DNA of 64,000 bases from Paracoccaceae bacterium (GTDB taxonomy: Bacteria; Pseudomonadota; Alphaproteobacteria; Rhodobacterales; Rhodobacteraceae): NCBI GenBank assembly GCA_030148005.1, contig JASBUI010000025.1, forward strand, positions 83,636-147,635. The letters are read 5' to 3'. Shown in pieces: positions 35,079 to 43,244 of this stretch; position 1 is the first letter of the stretch; the number at the start of each line of letters is the position of its first letter. The notes under the pieces are model-generated. The model was not told the DNA's origin, ran no database searches, and saw only the letters and a program-made list of their open reading frames with translations. Both the position numbers and the translations under genes were made by a program.

Positions 35079-35867
35079 TCAGGCGGCCACGGTCGATGAC
35101 AGAAACTGTTGCAGTCGCGGTGTCTTTGGCTGGCCAAAAAGCTGATCTGGCGGGCCTTCCTCTTCGACAAGACCCTTGTGCAGAAAGACCACGTGGTCAG
35201 AGACGTCTGCGGCAAGGCGCATGTCGTGGGTGACCAGAATCATCGTGCGCCCCTCATCGGCCAGCGCCTTGATAACCTTGACGACTTCCTGTTCCAGCTC
35301 GGGGTCCAGCGCCGAGGTTGGTTCATCGAACAAAAGGGCGCGCGGTTCCATGCACAAGGCGCGGGCGATGGCGGCGCGCTGTTGCTGGCCGCCTGAAAGC
35401 TGTGCGGGGAAGACATCGCATTTGTCACCGATGCCGACCTTTGCCAGATAGCGCCGCGCGTTTTCTTCCACCTCGTGGCGGTCGCGGCGCAGAACGGTCA
35501 GCGGCGCCTCCATCACGTTTTGCAGGATCGTCATGTGCGACCAAAGGTTAAACTGCTGAAAAACCATGGAAAGATTGGTGCGGATGCGGGTGACCTGATG
35601 GCGGTCGGCGGGGTGCCGGTGCAGGCCCTTGCCGCGCCAGTGCACTGCCTCACCCTCAAACAGGATCTCGCCTGACTGGCTGTCCTCCAGAAGGTTGGCG
35701 CAGCGCAGAAGCGTCGATTTTCCCGACCCCGAAGAGCCGATCAGCGACACGACATCGCCGCGTCTTGCGGTAATGTTCACGCCTTTGAGAACCTCCAGCG
35801 CATCATAGCTTTTATGAAGCTCGCGGATTTCAATTACAGGCGATTGCAGGCGCGGATTATCGGTCAC
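35079..35867 (-). CDS. amino-acid type ABC transporter ATP-binding protein (HisP-like)
   Basis: 262 residues. The nucleotide-binding domain is complete: Walker A GSSGSGKST at 44-52, Q-loop MVFQQFNLW, signature LSGGQQQR, Walker B RALLFDEPTSALD and the switch VTHDM. It is the first gene of the importer block (ATPase, binding protein, two permeases), all on the minus strand. A short insertion after the Walker A region, HWRGKGLHRHPADRHQVT, is typical of the HisP/OccP group. It powers uptake of the solute handled by the downstream gamma-glutamylation genes, if the linkage is real. Confidence 0.92.
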   Translation of the reverse strand: MTDNPRLQSPVIEIRELHKSYDALEVLKGVNITARRGDVVSLIGSSGSGKSTLLRCANLLEDSQSGEILFEGEAVHWRGKGLHRHPADRHQVTRIRTNLSMVFQQFNLWSHMTILQNVMEAPLTVLRRDRHEVEENARRYLAKVGIGDKCDVFPAQLSGGQQQRAAIARALCMEPRALLFDEPTSALDPELEQEVVKVIKALADEGRTMILVTHDMRLAADVSDHVVFLHKGLVEEEGPPDQLFGQPKTPRLQQFLSSTVAA

Positions 35868-35955
35868 TAAGGGCGGTATCTATCGTTGTTTCAAGGCAGG
35901 GATTTATGCGCAGAACGGTGGGAATTGCAACGATCTTTGGCCAGAGCGGCAAGGT

Positions 35956-36714
35956 TTATCCCACGTAAGGCGGGGGCAGCGGGACGGCCAGATAGGCCGA
36001 GGCCGGAATGGCGATCAGCCCTTTGAGCGACAGTGTTTTGCGATCCTTTTGCGCCAGTTTGCCGATCGCGGCCTGAACGGCGGCAAACAGCGGCGCAGGG
36101 TCGATGCCGGGGCGGGTGATCAGCGGCAGACCGGGGGTGGGCGCCGTCATTTCGATGGTGATCAGATCATCGCTCCATCTTTCATAGCGCTGGATAAGGC
36201 GCCATGTGACGGCATCAAGCGCGGCCAGATCGGCGCGGCCTTCGGCGACGGCGCGGGCCGAGGCCAGATGGCTTCCGGTGATGGTCGCGCCGGTGCAAAA
36301 ATCAAAGCCTGCGCCGGTCTCTGCAAGGTGGTTTTCAATCGCCGCCCAGCCTGATTGCGACATGGTGGAATTGACCGCAAGCGCCGCGCCCCTGAAGGCG
36401 GCAAGGCTTTGGCGCGGGTCATCGCGGCGCGCAAGGATGCAGCTTCGGTAAAAGCCCGGGCCACAGCCCTCGACGCCATAGTCGGGCGTGCCCACCAGAA
36501 CGACGCGGTCCTTCAGGTGGTGCCGGTAAGGCATGCCGCAGGTCTGCGACAGCAAAAGGTCGGGGTGATCCCAGGCGCTTTCAATCGGATCAAGCTTTGT
36601 CAGTTCCGGATCGCCCGCGCCGTATTCGCGGCGGATCGCCTGCCACAGCCGGTCATGCGCCGCTTGCGTTTCAGGGCGGGCGTACATCTGAAGGCTGGCC
36701 AGACCGCCGGCCAC
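35956..36714 (-). CDS. PhnD-like substrate-binding-fold protein without a signal peptide
   Basis: 252 residues. It resembles the phosphate/phosphite/phosphonate binding proteins (PhnD): SQTCGMPYRHHLKDRVVLVGTPDYGVEGC, then FRGAALAVNSTMSQSGWAAIENHL, and the second-lobe sentence GRADLAALDAVTWRLIQRY. The start is a GTG directly after the TAG stop of the TerB-like gene. No signal peptide is seen (MAGGLASLQMYARPETQ), so it looks cytosolic, unusual for this fold, and no phn transporter is next to it. It may be a stand-alone sensor or enzyme-like derivative; the role is unknown. Confidence 0.75.
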   Translation of the reverse strand: MAGGLASLQMYARPETQAAHDRLWQAIRREYGAGDPELTKLDPIESAWDHPDLLLSQTCGMPYRHHLKDRVVLVGTPDYGVEGCGPGFYRSCILARRDDPRQSLAAFRGAALAVNSTMSQSGWAAIENHLAETGAGFDFCTGATITGSHLASARAVAEGRADLAALDAVTWRLIQRYERWSDDLITIEMTAPTPGLPLITRPGIDPAPLFAAVQAAIGKLAQKDRKTLSLKGLIAIPASAYLAVPLPPPYVG

Positions 36715-37152
36715 CTAGCGCGCCTCGACCCTTTGGCGGGCCAATGCGCTGTCGCGGTCGGTGATCCCCAAAAGGTTGGAGACAAGGCGCAGCACGGCAT
36801 CTTCTTCCTGCTCGCGCACGCCGTCGGCCAGAACCACCGCCCAAAGCGCCTCGATCACGCCGATGCGCTCTTCATAGGCGACCGCGTCCTTGATTGCGCG
36901 GGTGAAACGGACGGTATCGGGCGCCTCGGCCTCAAGCGTCTCGGCCCTTTTACGCAGGGCGCTGGCCTCAAAGGGGGTCAGCCCATAGCGCTCTGTCAGA
37001 ATGCGGTCGATGCGATCGATCTCGCTTTGGGCATAGATGTTGTCGGACCGCGCAATGCGCACCAAAAGCGCTGTCAGCGCAAGGCGGGCATCCGGGTCGG
37101 GCAGGGGTGCGGGGTCAACGGCTGTTAGCCGCTTGAGCAGATCAGCAAACAT
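36715..37152 (-). CDS. TerB-family (DjlA N-terminal-like) helical protein
   Basis: 145 residues, all predicted helix. Similarity is to the TerB/DjlA all-alpha domain: ALTALLVRIARSDNIYAQSEIDRIDRILTERYGL, then a second helical bundle VIEALWAVVLADGVREQEEDAVLRLVSNLLGI with the acidic-residue positions that bind metal in TerB. No other ter genes are near, so tellurite resistance should not be assumed. It ends exactly where the PhnD-like gene starts, which implies a two-gene unit. Confidence 0.8.
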   Translation of the reverse strand: MFADLLKRLTAVDPAPLPDPDARLALTALLVRIARSDNIYAQSEIDRIDRILTERYGLTPFEASALRKRAETLEAEAPDTVRFTRAIKDAVAYEERIGVIEALWAVVLADGVREQEEDAVLRLVSNLLGITDRDSALARQRVEAR

Positions 37153-37204
37153 GAAACCTATATAGAGACGCGCGCGGCGGCGTCAAACGCCCCGGTGGAC
37201 CCGC

Positions 37205-37498
37205 CTAGCCGTCATAACCTTCAATGATCACAAGATCGCTCTGCGACACCTTCTCGCGGATCGCCAGCGCTGCCTTGTAGGCGTCGCTTTCATAACAAGC
37301 GATCGCATCGGCATAGGATGGAAACTCTATCACCACGGTACGAGAGCGGGCCTCGCCCTCGCGAAGCTGCCGCTCGCCGCCGCGGACCAGAAAACGGGCG
37401 CCAAACTGGGCGAAAGCGGCGGCGTTGGCCGCGCGGTACTGCGCGTAAACCTCGGGATCATGCACATCGACATGCGCCACCCAATATCCTTTTGCCAT
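37205..37498 (-). CDS. DUF1330 family protein
   Basis: 97 residues, the size of the DUF1330 dimeric ferredoxin-like-fold family. The motif YWVAHVDVHDPEVYAQYRAANAAAFAQFGARFLVRGG opens the domain, and VVIEFPSYADAIACYESDAYKAA is the second signature strand-helix. The reaction, if any, is unknown. It lies 52 bases from the TerB-like gene on the same strand. Confidence 0.88.
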   Translation of the reverse strand: MAKGYWVAHVDVHDPEVYAQYRAANAAAFAQFGARFLVRGGERQLREGEARSRTVVIEFPSYADAIACYESDAYKAALAIREKVSQSDLVIIEGYDG

Positions 37499-37564
37499 TC
37501 TGGCCTCCTGTCATCCGAGGGGGAAATCTGCGGGCCTTTTTCGGGCTTCGGCGCTTTCCCTCTT

Positions 37565-37596
37565 CTTCTTTGCAAAAATACTCTCGCCGAAGGCGA
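37565..37596 (-). terminator. terminator with the repeated AAAGAAG tail, copy E (downstream of pyrG)
   Basis: On the minus strand TCGCC-TTC-GGCGA forms a five-pair hairpin followed by GAGTATTTTTGCAAAGAAG. It begins 16 bases after the pyrG stop in sense direction. The T-run makes it a plausible intrinsic terminator. Its tail is almost the same as at 23202-23219 and resembles the ends of copies A-D. Confidence 0.75.
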
Positions 37597-37611
37597 AAAC
37601 CGCCGCCGGTA

Positions 37612-39255
37612 TCAGACCAGGCGGCTGTTGTCGCGCGCGGCGCGTACAAAATCGGCAAACAGCGGGTGCGGTGCGAAAGGCTTGGACTTCAGTTCGGGGT
37701 GGAACTGAACGCCGATGAACCACGGGTGATCCTTGACCTCGACGATCTCGGGCAGGCGGCCGTCGGGCGACATGCCCGAAAACAGCATCCCCTGTTTTTC
37801 CAGCGCGTCGCGATATTTGATGTCCACCTCATAGCGGTGGCGGTGGCGCTCTTCGATCGCGGTCGAGCCATAGATCTCTGCCACGCGCGATCCCTCGCCC
37901 AGAACCGCGTCATAGGCGCCAAGGCGCATCGTGCCGCCCTTGTCGTCGTCTACCTTGCGCTCAACCTTGTGGTTGCCCTGCACCCATTCCTTGAGGTGGT
38001 AAACAACGGGTGTGAAACGTTTTTTACCCGCTTCGTGGTCAAATTCCTCGGATCCCGCATCGGGCATCGAGCCGATGTTGCGGGCCGCTTCGATCACGGC
38101 CATCTGCATACCAAGGCAGATGCCAAGGTAGGGCACCTTGCGGGTGCGGGCAAACTCGGCCGCCTTGATCTTGCCCTCGGTTCCACGCTCGCCAAAGCCG
38201 CCGGGGACAAGGATGGCGTGAAAGCCTTCCAGATGGGGCGCGGGGTCTTCGCTTTCAAAGATCTCGGCGTCGATCCATTCGGCCTTGACCTTGACCCGGT
38301 TGGCCATGCCGCCGTGGGTCAGCGCCTCGGCGATGGATTTATAGGCGTCTTCCAGCTGAGTGTACTTGCCGACGATGGCGACCTTTACCTCGCCTTCGGC
38401 GTGGTGGATGCGGTCATAGACATCTTCCCAGCGCGAGAGGTCAGGCTTGGGTGCGGGGCTGATCTGAAAGGCGTCAAGCACGGCCTGATCCATGCCTTCG
38501 CGGTGGTAGGCAAGCGGCGCTTCGTAGATCGATTTAAGATCCTGCGCGGCGATGACGGCATCGGGGCGCACGTTACAGAAAAGCGCCAGTTTTTCGCGTT
38601 CTTTTTCCGGGATCGGACCTTCGGAGCGGCAGACAAGGATGTCGGGGGCAAGCCCGATAGAGCGCAATTCCTTGACGCTGTGCTGGGTCGGCTTGGTCTT
38701 AAGCTCACCCGAGGCCTTGATATAGGGCAGTAGCGTCAGGTGCATGAACACGCATTGGCCGCGCGGCTTGTCCTGGCTGAACTGGCGGATGGCTTCGAAG
38801 AAGGGCAGGCCCTCGATATCGCCGACGGTGCCGCCGATCTCGCAGAGCATGAAATCGACCTCATCCTCGCCAATGGCGATGAAGTCCTTGATTTCATTGG
38901 TGACATGCGGGATCACTTGGATCGTTTTGCCCAAGTAGTCGCCCCGGCGTTCCTTTTCCAGAACGTTGGAATAGATGCGCCCCGAGGACACGCTGTCGGT
39001 CTTGCGGGCGGCAACGCCGGTGAAGCGTTCGTAGTGGCCAAGGTCCAGATCGGTTTCGGCGCCGTCGTCGGTTACAAAGACCTCGCCGTGTTCAAACGGG
39101 CTCATCGTGCCGGGATCGACGTTGAGGTAGGGGTCCAGTTTACGTAGGCGGACCGAAAAGCCGCGCGCCTGCAGAAGTGAGCCAAGTGCCGCCGAGGCAA
39201 GGCCTTTTCCAAGTGAGGAAACAACGCCGCCGGTAATGAAGATAAAGCGTGCCAT
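37612..39255 (-). CDS. pyrG: CTP synthase
   Basis: 547 residues, standard. Makes CTP from UTP with ATP and glutamine. The N-terminal synthase domain begins [18 protein letters not shown] with the P-loop-like signature; the amidotransferase domain carries the nucleophile in YLGICLGMQ and the C-terminal His-Glu pair in [12 protein letters not shown]. The start at MARFIF is chosen since family members begin there; upstream in-frame codons are rejected. SecG lies 167 bases upstream in the same orientation, a common neighbour pair. Confidence 0.97.
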   Translation of the reverse strand: MARFIFITGGVVSSLGKGLASAALGSLLQARGFSVRLRKLDPYLNVDPGTMSPFEHGEVFVTDDGAETDLDLGHYERFTGVAARKTDSVSSGRIYSNVLEKERRGDYLGKTIQVIPHVTNEIKDFIAIGEDEVDFMLCEIGGTVGDIEGLPFFEAIRQFSQDKPRGQCVFMHLTLLPYIKASGELKTKPTQHSVKELRSIGLAPDILVCRSEGPIPEKEREKLALFCNVRPDAVIAAQDLKSIYEAPLAYHREGMDQAVLDAFQISPAPKPDLSRWEDVYDRIHHAEGEVKVAIVGKYTQLEDAYKSIAEALTHGGMANRVKVKAEWIDAEIFESEDPAPHLEGFHAILVPGGFGERGTEGKIKAAEFARTRKVPYLGICLGMQMAVIEAARNIGSMPDAGSEEFDHEAGKKRFTPVVYHLKEWVQGNHKVERKVDDDKGGTMRLGAYDAVLGEGSRVAEIYGSTAIEERHRHRYEVDIKYRDALEKQGMLFSGMSPDGRLPEIVEVKDHPWFIGVQFHPELKSKPFAPHPLFADFVRAARDNSRLV

Positions 39256-39376
39256 GCGGGCAGCGTCCCCCGTGAATTTGGTTATTGAAAACGGACCGGA
39301 ATCAGGTGCCGGGTTCCGCAGTATCACGGGATTTAACTCATAAGAGATTCGCGCCCGCCGCGCAAGCGGACCTCAA

Positions 39377-39396
39377 CATCCTGTAACAACAGGATG
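39377..39396 (-). terminator. hairpin between secG and pyrG
   Basis: CATCCTGT and ACAGGATG form a perfect eight-pair stem around a four-base loop. On the minus strand it follows the secG stop by about 27 bases, but the sequence after it (TTGAGG) is only weakly T-rich, so it may be an attenuating or processing hairpin rather than a strong terminator. Confidence 0.5.
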
Positions 39397-39422
39397 CCGG
39401 GCCGCCACACCTTGTGGAATGA

Positions 39423-39797
39423 TTAGTCGGCGCGTGGCGGTGCCAGCGGTGCGCCTTCATTGGTCGGAGGCAAGAGATCGCTGCCTGCAGGAACGGTTGC
39501 ATCCGATGTGGACGCAGGTGCCGTGACCGGCGGAGGCGCAACGCCCAGCCGGTCAACGACCGATCCGGTAGCCGAGTTGCGCGCCGCAAAGACCGTCAGG
39601 GTGATCGAGGTCAGGATAAAGGCGATTGCAAAGAGCCACGTCAGCTTGCCCAGAGCCGTAGCCGCGCCGCGGCCCGAGACTACGCCGCCCCCGCCGCCGC
39701 CAATTCCAAGGCCGCCGCCTTCGGAGCGTTGCAGAAGGACAACCCCGATCAGGCATACTGCCAGGATCAGATGAACGACGAGAATGACATTTTCCAT
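39423..39797 (-). CDS. secG: preprotein translocase subunit SecG
   Basis: 124 residues. A small membrane subunit of the SecYEG channel. Two hydrophobic segments, residues 3-20 (NVILVVHLILAVCLIGVVL) and about 54-71 (LTWLFAIAFILTSITLTVF), flank the characteristic glycine-rich loop around GGGLGIGGGGGG. The C-terminal tail of about 45 residues is Pro/Ala-rich, as in many Alphaproteobacteria. The ATG (complement 39795-39797) is the natural start. pyrG lies downstream. Confidence 0.93.
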   Translation of the reverse strand: MENVILVVHLILAVCLIGVVLLQRSEGGGLGIGGGGGGVVSGRGAATALGKLTWLFAIAFILTSITLTVFAARNSATGSVVDRLGVAPPPVTAPASTSDATVPAGSDLLPPTNEGAPLAPPRAD

Positions 39798-39874
39798 ACA
39801 GCTGGGCCTTTGGGTTGGAACAGGGCGCTATCTAAAAGTTTGCGGGCCTCACCGCAACCCCCGATGCTATGCGA

Positions 39875-40273
39875 TCAGGCATCAAGATCATCGACATCGG
39901 CCTGACCCGAGATGCGGCGGCGGATGATCGACCACGAAAGGCCGATCCCGAGAACCAGCGAAAGGGCGATAATTCCGATCCAGACATTGAGCGAGCGGTT
40001 GTCCAGCGTCAGGATGCCGCGATCGATCAGCACCCACAAAAGCGCCGCCACGACCGCCGCGATCAGGAACATGCCGATCGGCCCGATAGAGCGCAGCGTG
40101 GCGCGCAGGAAGATCACATATCCGATGGTCAGCAAAAGCCCCAGAAGCAGGACAACGGGCATATCGGCGCTGAAATTCTCACGTGCCCAGCCGATATAGT
40201 TGAACCGCGTCGGGTTGAAGGTCAGCGCCAGAAGCACAAAAGCAATCACGCAGCGGATCAAAATGGCAATCAT
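39875..40273 (-). CDS. small polytopic membrane protein (DUF6524-like)
   Basis: 132 residues from [19 protein letters not shown], preceded by GGAGAGACCC. Four hydrophobic segments: 2-18, about 36-52, about 60-80 and about 94-112. The C-terminus is short and charged. It resembles membrane proteins placed in DUF6524; I have low certainty in the name. It is divergent from purA, with 122 bases between. Confidence 0.75.
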   Translation of the reverse strand: MIAILIRCVIAFVLLALTFNPTRFNYIGWARENFSADMPVVLLLGLLLTIGYVIFLRATLRSIGPIGMFLIAAVVAALLWVLIDRGILTLDNRSLNVWIGIIALSLVLGIGLSWSIIRRRISGQADVDDLDA

Positions 40274-40395
40274 CGGGTCTCTCCGTCGAATTTCGTGCAT
40301 CTGACCGTCAGAAGCGGCCCGCGTCAACTTTGCTGTTTCGCCCCAAGCCGGGCGGGGCTATACCGGCGCGGGTTTTCAAGCAGGAGAATAGCACC

Positions 40396-41688
40396 ATGGC
40401 CAATGTTGTCGTCGTCGGCGCCCAATGGGGTGACGAGGGAAAAGGCAAGATCGTTGATTGGCTGTCCGAAAGGGCCGATGTGATCGCGCGTTTTCAGGGC
40501 GGGCATAACGCGGGCCATACGCTGGTGATTGACGGCGAGGTTTACAAACTGTCGCTTTTGCCATCGGGGATCGTGCGGGGCGGTAAGCTTAGCGTGATCG
40601 GCAATGGTGTGGTTCTGGACCCTTGGCACCTTGTGAAAGAAATTGCGCAGCTGCGCGCCCAGGGCGTCGATATCAACCCAGACAACCTGATGATCGCCGA
40701 GAACACTCCGCTGATTCTTCCCATCCACGGAGAGCTTGACCGCGCACGCGAGGCGCAAAACTCTGTCGCCAAGATCGGGACCACCGGGCGGGGCATCGGG
40801 CCTGCCTATGAGGACAAGGTCGGGCGCCGTTCGGTGCGGGTAGCCGATCTGGCCGATCCGGCGACGCTTGAGCTTCGGGTGGACCGGGCGCTGGTGCATC
40901 ACGATGCGCTGCGCCGGGGTCTGGGGCTGGAGCCTGTAGACCGCGCGGCGCTGGTTGCGGCGCTGCAAGAGATTGCGCCGAGCGTTCTGGAATATGCCGC
41001 GCCTGTCTGGAAAATCCTGAACGAGAAGCGAAAAGCTGGAAAGCGCATCCTTTTCGAAGGGGCGCAGGGCGCGCTTTTGGACATTGATTTTGGAACCTAC
41101 CCGTTCGTGACATCGTCAAACGTGATCGCCGGGCAGGCGGCAACGGGCACCGGCATCGGCCCCGGTTCGGTCGATTTCGTGCTGGGGATCGTCAAGGCCT
41201 ATACAACGCGCGTCGGCGAGGGGCCGTTTCCGGCCGAGCTGAACGATGCTGATGGTCAGCGCCTTGGTGAGCGGGGGCATGAGTTTGGCACCGTCACGGG
41301 GCGCAAGCGGCGCTGCGGGTGGTTCGATGCGGTTCTGGTGCGCCAGACCTGCGCAACCTCGGGCGTCAACGGCATCGCCTTTACCAAGCTTGATGTGCTG
41401 GACGGCTTTGAAGAGCTGAAGATCTGCGTGGGCTATGAACTTGACGGCCAAGAGCTGGACTATCTGCCCACAGCGGCCGATCAGCAGGCCCGTTGCAAGC
41501 CGATCTATGAAAGCATGCCCGGCTGGAGCGAAAGCACCGAAGGCGCCCGAAGCTGGGCCGATCTTCCGGCGGCGGCGATCAAATACGTCCGGCGGGTCGA
41601 AGAGTTGATCGAATGCCCGGTGGCGATGCTGTCCACCAGCCCCGAGCGCGAAGACACCATCCTTGTCACCGATCCTTTCGCTGACTGA
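40396..41688 (+). CDS. purA: adenylosuccinate synthetase
   Basis: 430 residues, standard. It joins IMP and aspartate with GTP, the first step to AMP. The start [23 protein letters not shown] carries the GDEGKGK nucleotide loop; GHNAGHTLV holds the catalytic histidine; [14 protein letters not shown] and the later [13 protein letters not shown] are family signatures. The ATG at 40396 follows AGGAG. Its stop TGA overlaps the ATG of the DUF2842 gene (TGATG). Confidence 0.97.
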   Translation: MANVVVVGAQWGDEGKGKIVDWLSERADVIARFQGGHNAGHTLVIDGEVYKLSLLPSGIVRGGKLSVIGNGVVLDPWHLVKEIAQLRAQGVDINPDNLMIAENTPLILPIHGELDRAREAQNSVAKIGTTGRGIGPAYEDKVGRRSVRVADLADPATLELRVDRALVHHDALRRGLGLEPVDRAALVAALQEIAPSVLEYAAPVWKILNEKRKAGKRILFEGAQGALLDIDFGTYPFVTSSNVIAGQAATGTGIGPGSVDFVLGIVKAYTTRVGEGPFPAELNDADGQRLGERGHEFGTVTGRKRRCGWFDAVLVRQTCATSGVNGIAFTKLDVLDGFEELKICVGYELDGQELDYLPTAADQQARCKPIYESMPGWSESTEGARSWADLPAAAIKYVRRVEELIECPVAMLSTSPEREDTILVTDPFAD

Positions 41689-41939
41689 TGGCGCTGTCGT
41701 ATAAATCGCGCAGGCGCTGGTCGCTGGTCATCCTGCTGGTGGGGCTGCCGCTTTACATCGTGATCGCCGTTTCGGTGGTGAACATGCTGGGCCGGCCGCC
41801 CTTTGTTGTCGAGCTTGGGGTTTATGTCCTGCTTGGCATTCTTTGGGCGATGCCGTTCAAGTTCGTCTTTCGCGGCGTCGGTCAGGCCGACCCCGATGCA
41901 GGCGATGACCGCCCGGGCGGGGACGGGACGCCAAAGTAG
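41688..41939 (+). CDS. DUF2842 small membrane protein
   Basis: 83 residues starting in the TGATG overlap with purA, so it is co-translated. Two hydrophobic segments (WSLVILLVGLPLYIVIAVSVV and FVVELGVYVLLGILWAMPF) with the conserved WAMPFKFVFRGVG after the second, the signature of DUF2842 of Alphaproteobacteria. The C-terminus is an acidic, glycine-rich tail. Function unknown. Confidence 0.85.
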   Translation: MALSYKSRRRWSLVILLVGLPLYIVIAVSVVNMLGRPPFVVELGVYVLLGILWAMPFKFVFRGVGQADPDAGDDRPGGDGTPK

Positions 41940-42108
41940 GCCAGAAATGGCCCGTTACTGCCGCAGATGGCCCTAAAAGGCAGGCTCACGCAAACGTGCG
42001 CGCCGGGGCGATTGAGCGTAAGGGACAGCTTTCCCAAGTGCGAGGGTATGGCGCGGTCGCGTCATGGAGCCTGGCTCCGATTTTCCCTTCATAGCGGGAG
42101 TAAAACCC

Positions 42109-43176
42109 ATGATTTCCAGAACTTTTCGAGTGTCGGCGCAGCTTGCGTCGGCTGCTGCGGTAATTGCCATTGGCGTTGGATTGGCGCCGGGTAGTGTGCA
42201 GGCTGCGATGCAGACCGGTTCTGAGCGTATCGTCGGTGCGATGCCGGCGCCGCCCAACAAGCCCGGACCGGGCGTCGTTTTTTCCTGGGACAAGAAGACG
42301 GGCAAGATGGGGCGCGCGAACTTTGGCAAGGCGGCGACCTTGTCGGGAAATTCGTTCCGCGTGGCGCTAAGCCCGGATGACAACCGCATCTATGTGCCCA
42401 CGCCGGCGGGGATGACCTATATCGTCAATCCCAAGACGATGGCGCAGACGGGCGAGTTCAAGACGCTGACGGGCGGGCGCGTTGCGGCGCTGGCGCCGGG
42501 TGAAAAGCTGTTGATCGTTTTGTCGGACAAGGGGCTTGCCGGCTATAAGACCACGACCAACAAAGAGGTCTACAACCTTGATGTGGGCGGCAATGCCATT
42601 GCCTTTACGCCCGATGGGACGCGCGCCTTTGTGGGCGGGAACATGTCCGACAAGGTGACAGAGGTCGACCTTGCGACGGGGGCTGTTCTTCAGACCTTTG
42701 ACATCGCCCGATCGGCCGATCTGGCCTTTGTGGACGGGCGGCTTTTCTCGGCCGATATGCAGACCGGGGTGATGAGCGTTCTGAACCCCGAACTGGGCAA
42801 GATCACCCAGATCAAGACGCCCGAGGTTGATCCCAAGTTCAACTATATGGACATGGCCAATGCGACGGCCGGTTTCATGGAAATGGCGGTCGATCCGGGT
42901 GCGCACCGGCTTTATGTCACCGGATTTTCCGGCAACATCCTAAGCTTTGATACGCAAAAGCCCGCGTATCTGGGTCAGGTTGCGGTCAATGCGGTGATGG
43001 GCAAGCCCAACAAGCTTAGCGGTATTGCCTTGATCAATCAGGGCAAAGAGGCGCTTGTGACGGTGGAAAATCAGGACATGACGGTTCTGGTGCAGCTGTC
43101 CGATGGCAAGGTGATCAAGCAGATGCCGGGGATTGAAAGCAATCGCTGGATCAGTCTTGAGCCTGCGATGGGCTGA
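42109..43176 (+). CDS. exported YVTN-type beta-propeller protein
   Basis: 355 residues. A signal peptide runs to about residue 32 (GLAPGSVQAAM). The body is a repeated blade pattern with short D/G-rich turns: LSPDDNRIYVPTPAGMTYIVN, FTPDGTRAFVGGNMSDKVTEVD, VDPGAHRLYVTGFSGNILSFD. That corresponds to a six- to seven-bladed propeller of the YVTN/lactonase-like type in the periplasm. The ATG at 42109 is weakly preceded by GGGAG. Partner and ligand are unknown. A strong GC hairpin follows the stop. Confidence 0.8.
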   Translation: MISRTFRVSAQLASAAAVIAIGVGLAPGSVQAAMQTGSERIVGAMPAPPNKPGPGVVFSWDKKTGKMGRANFGKAATLSGNSFRVALSPDDNRIYVPTPAGMTYIVNPKTMAQTGEFKTLTGGRVAALAPGEKLLIVLSDKGLAGYKTTTNKEVYNLDVGGNAIAFTPDGTRAFVGGNMSDKVTEVDLATGAVLQTFDIARSADLAFVDGRLFSADMQTGVMSVLNPELGKITQIKTPEVDPKFNYMDMANATAGFMEMAVDPGAHRLYVTGFSGNILSFDTQKPAYLGQVAVNAVMGKPNKLSGIALINQGKEALVTVENQDMTVLVQLSDGKVIKQMPGIESNRWISLEPAMG

Positions 43177-43180
43177 CAAG

Positions 43181-43217
43181 AAAAGGGGCGGGGCGATCAT
43201 GATGACCACCCCGCCCC
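43181..43217 (-). terminator. GC hairpin between the propeller and acidic-protein genes
   Basis: GGGGCGGGG (43185-43193) pairs perfectly with CCCCGCCCC (43209-43217) around a 15-base loop. On the minus strand it is followed by TTTTCTTG, so it fits best as the terminator of the acidic-protein gene, whose stop is at 43245, while also lying just after the stop of the plus-strand propeller gene. It may work in both directions. Confidence 0.75.
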
Positions 43218-43244
43218 CAGCAAGCGAGCACTTGGCTACCTCGT

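Noticed and set aside
36715..37152. Tellurite resistance for the TerB-like gene
   Set aside because: No other ter genes are present; the domain alone does not show the phenotype.
37318..38733. 471-codon open frame on the plus strand opposite pyrG
   Set aside because: The minus strand encodes complete CTP synthase; the plus frame has no recognisable domain and its openness follows from GC-rich codon use.
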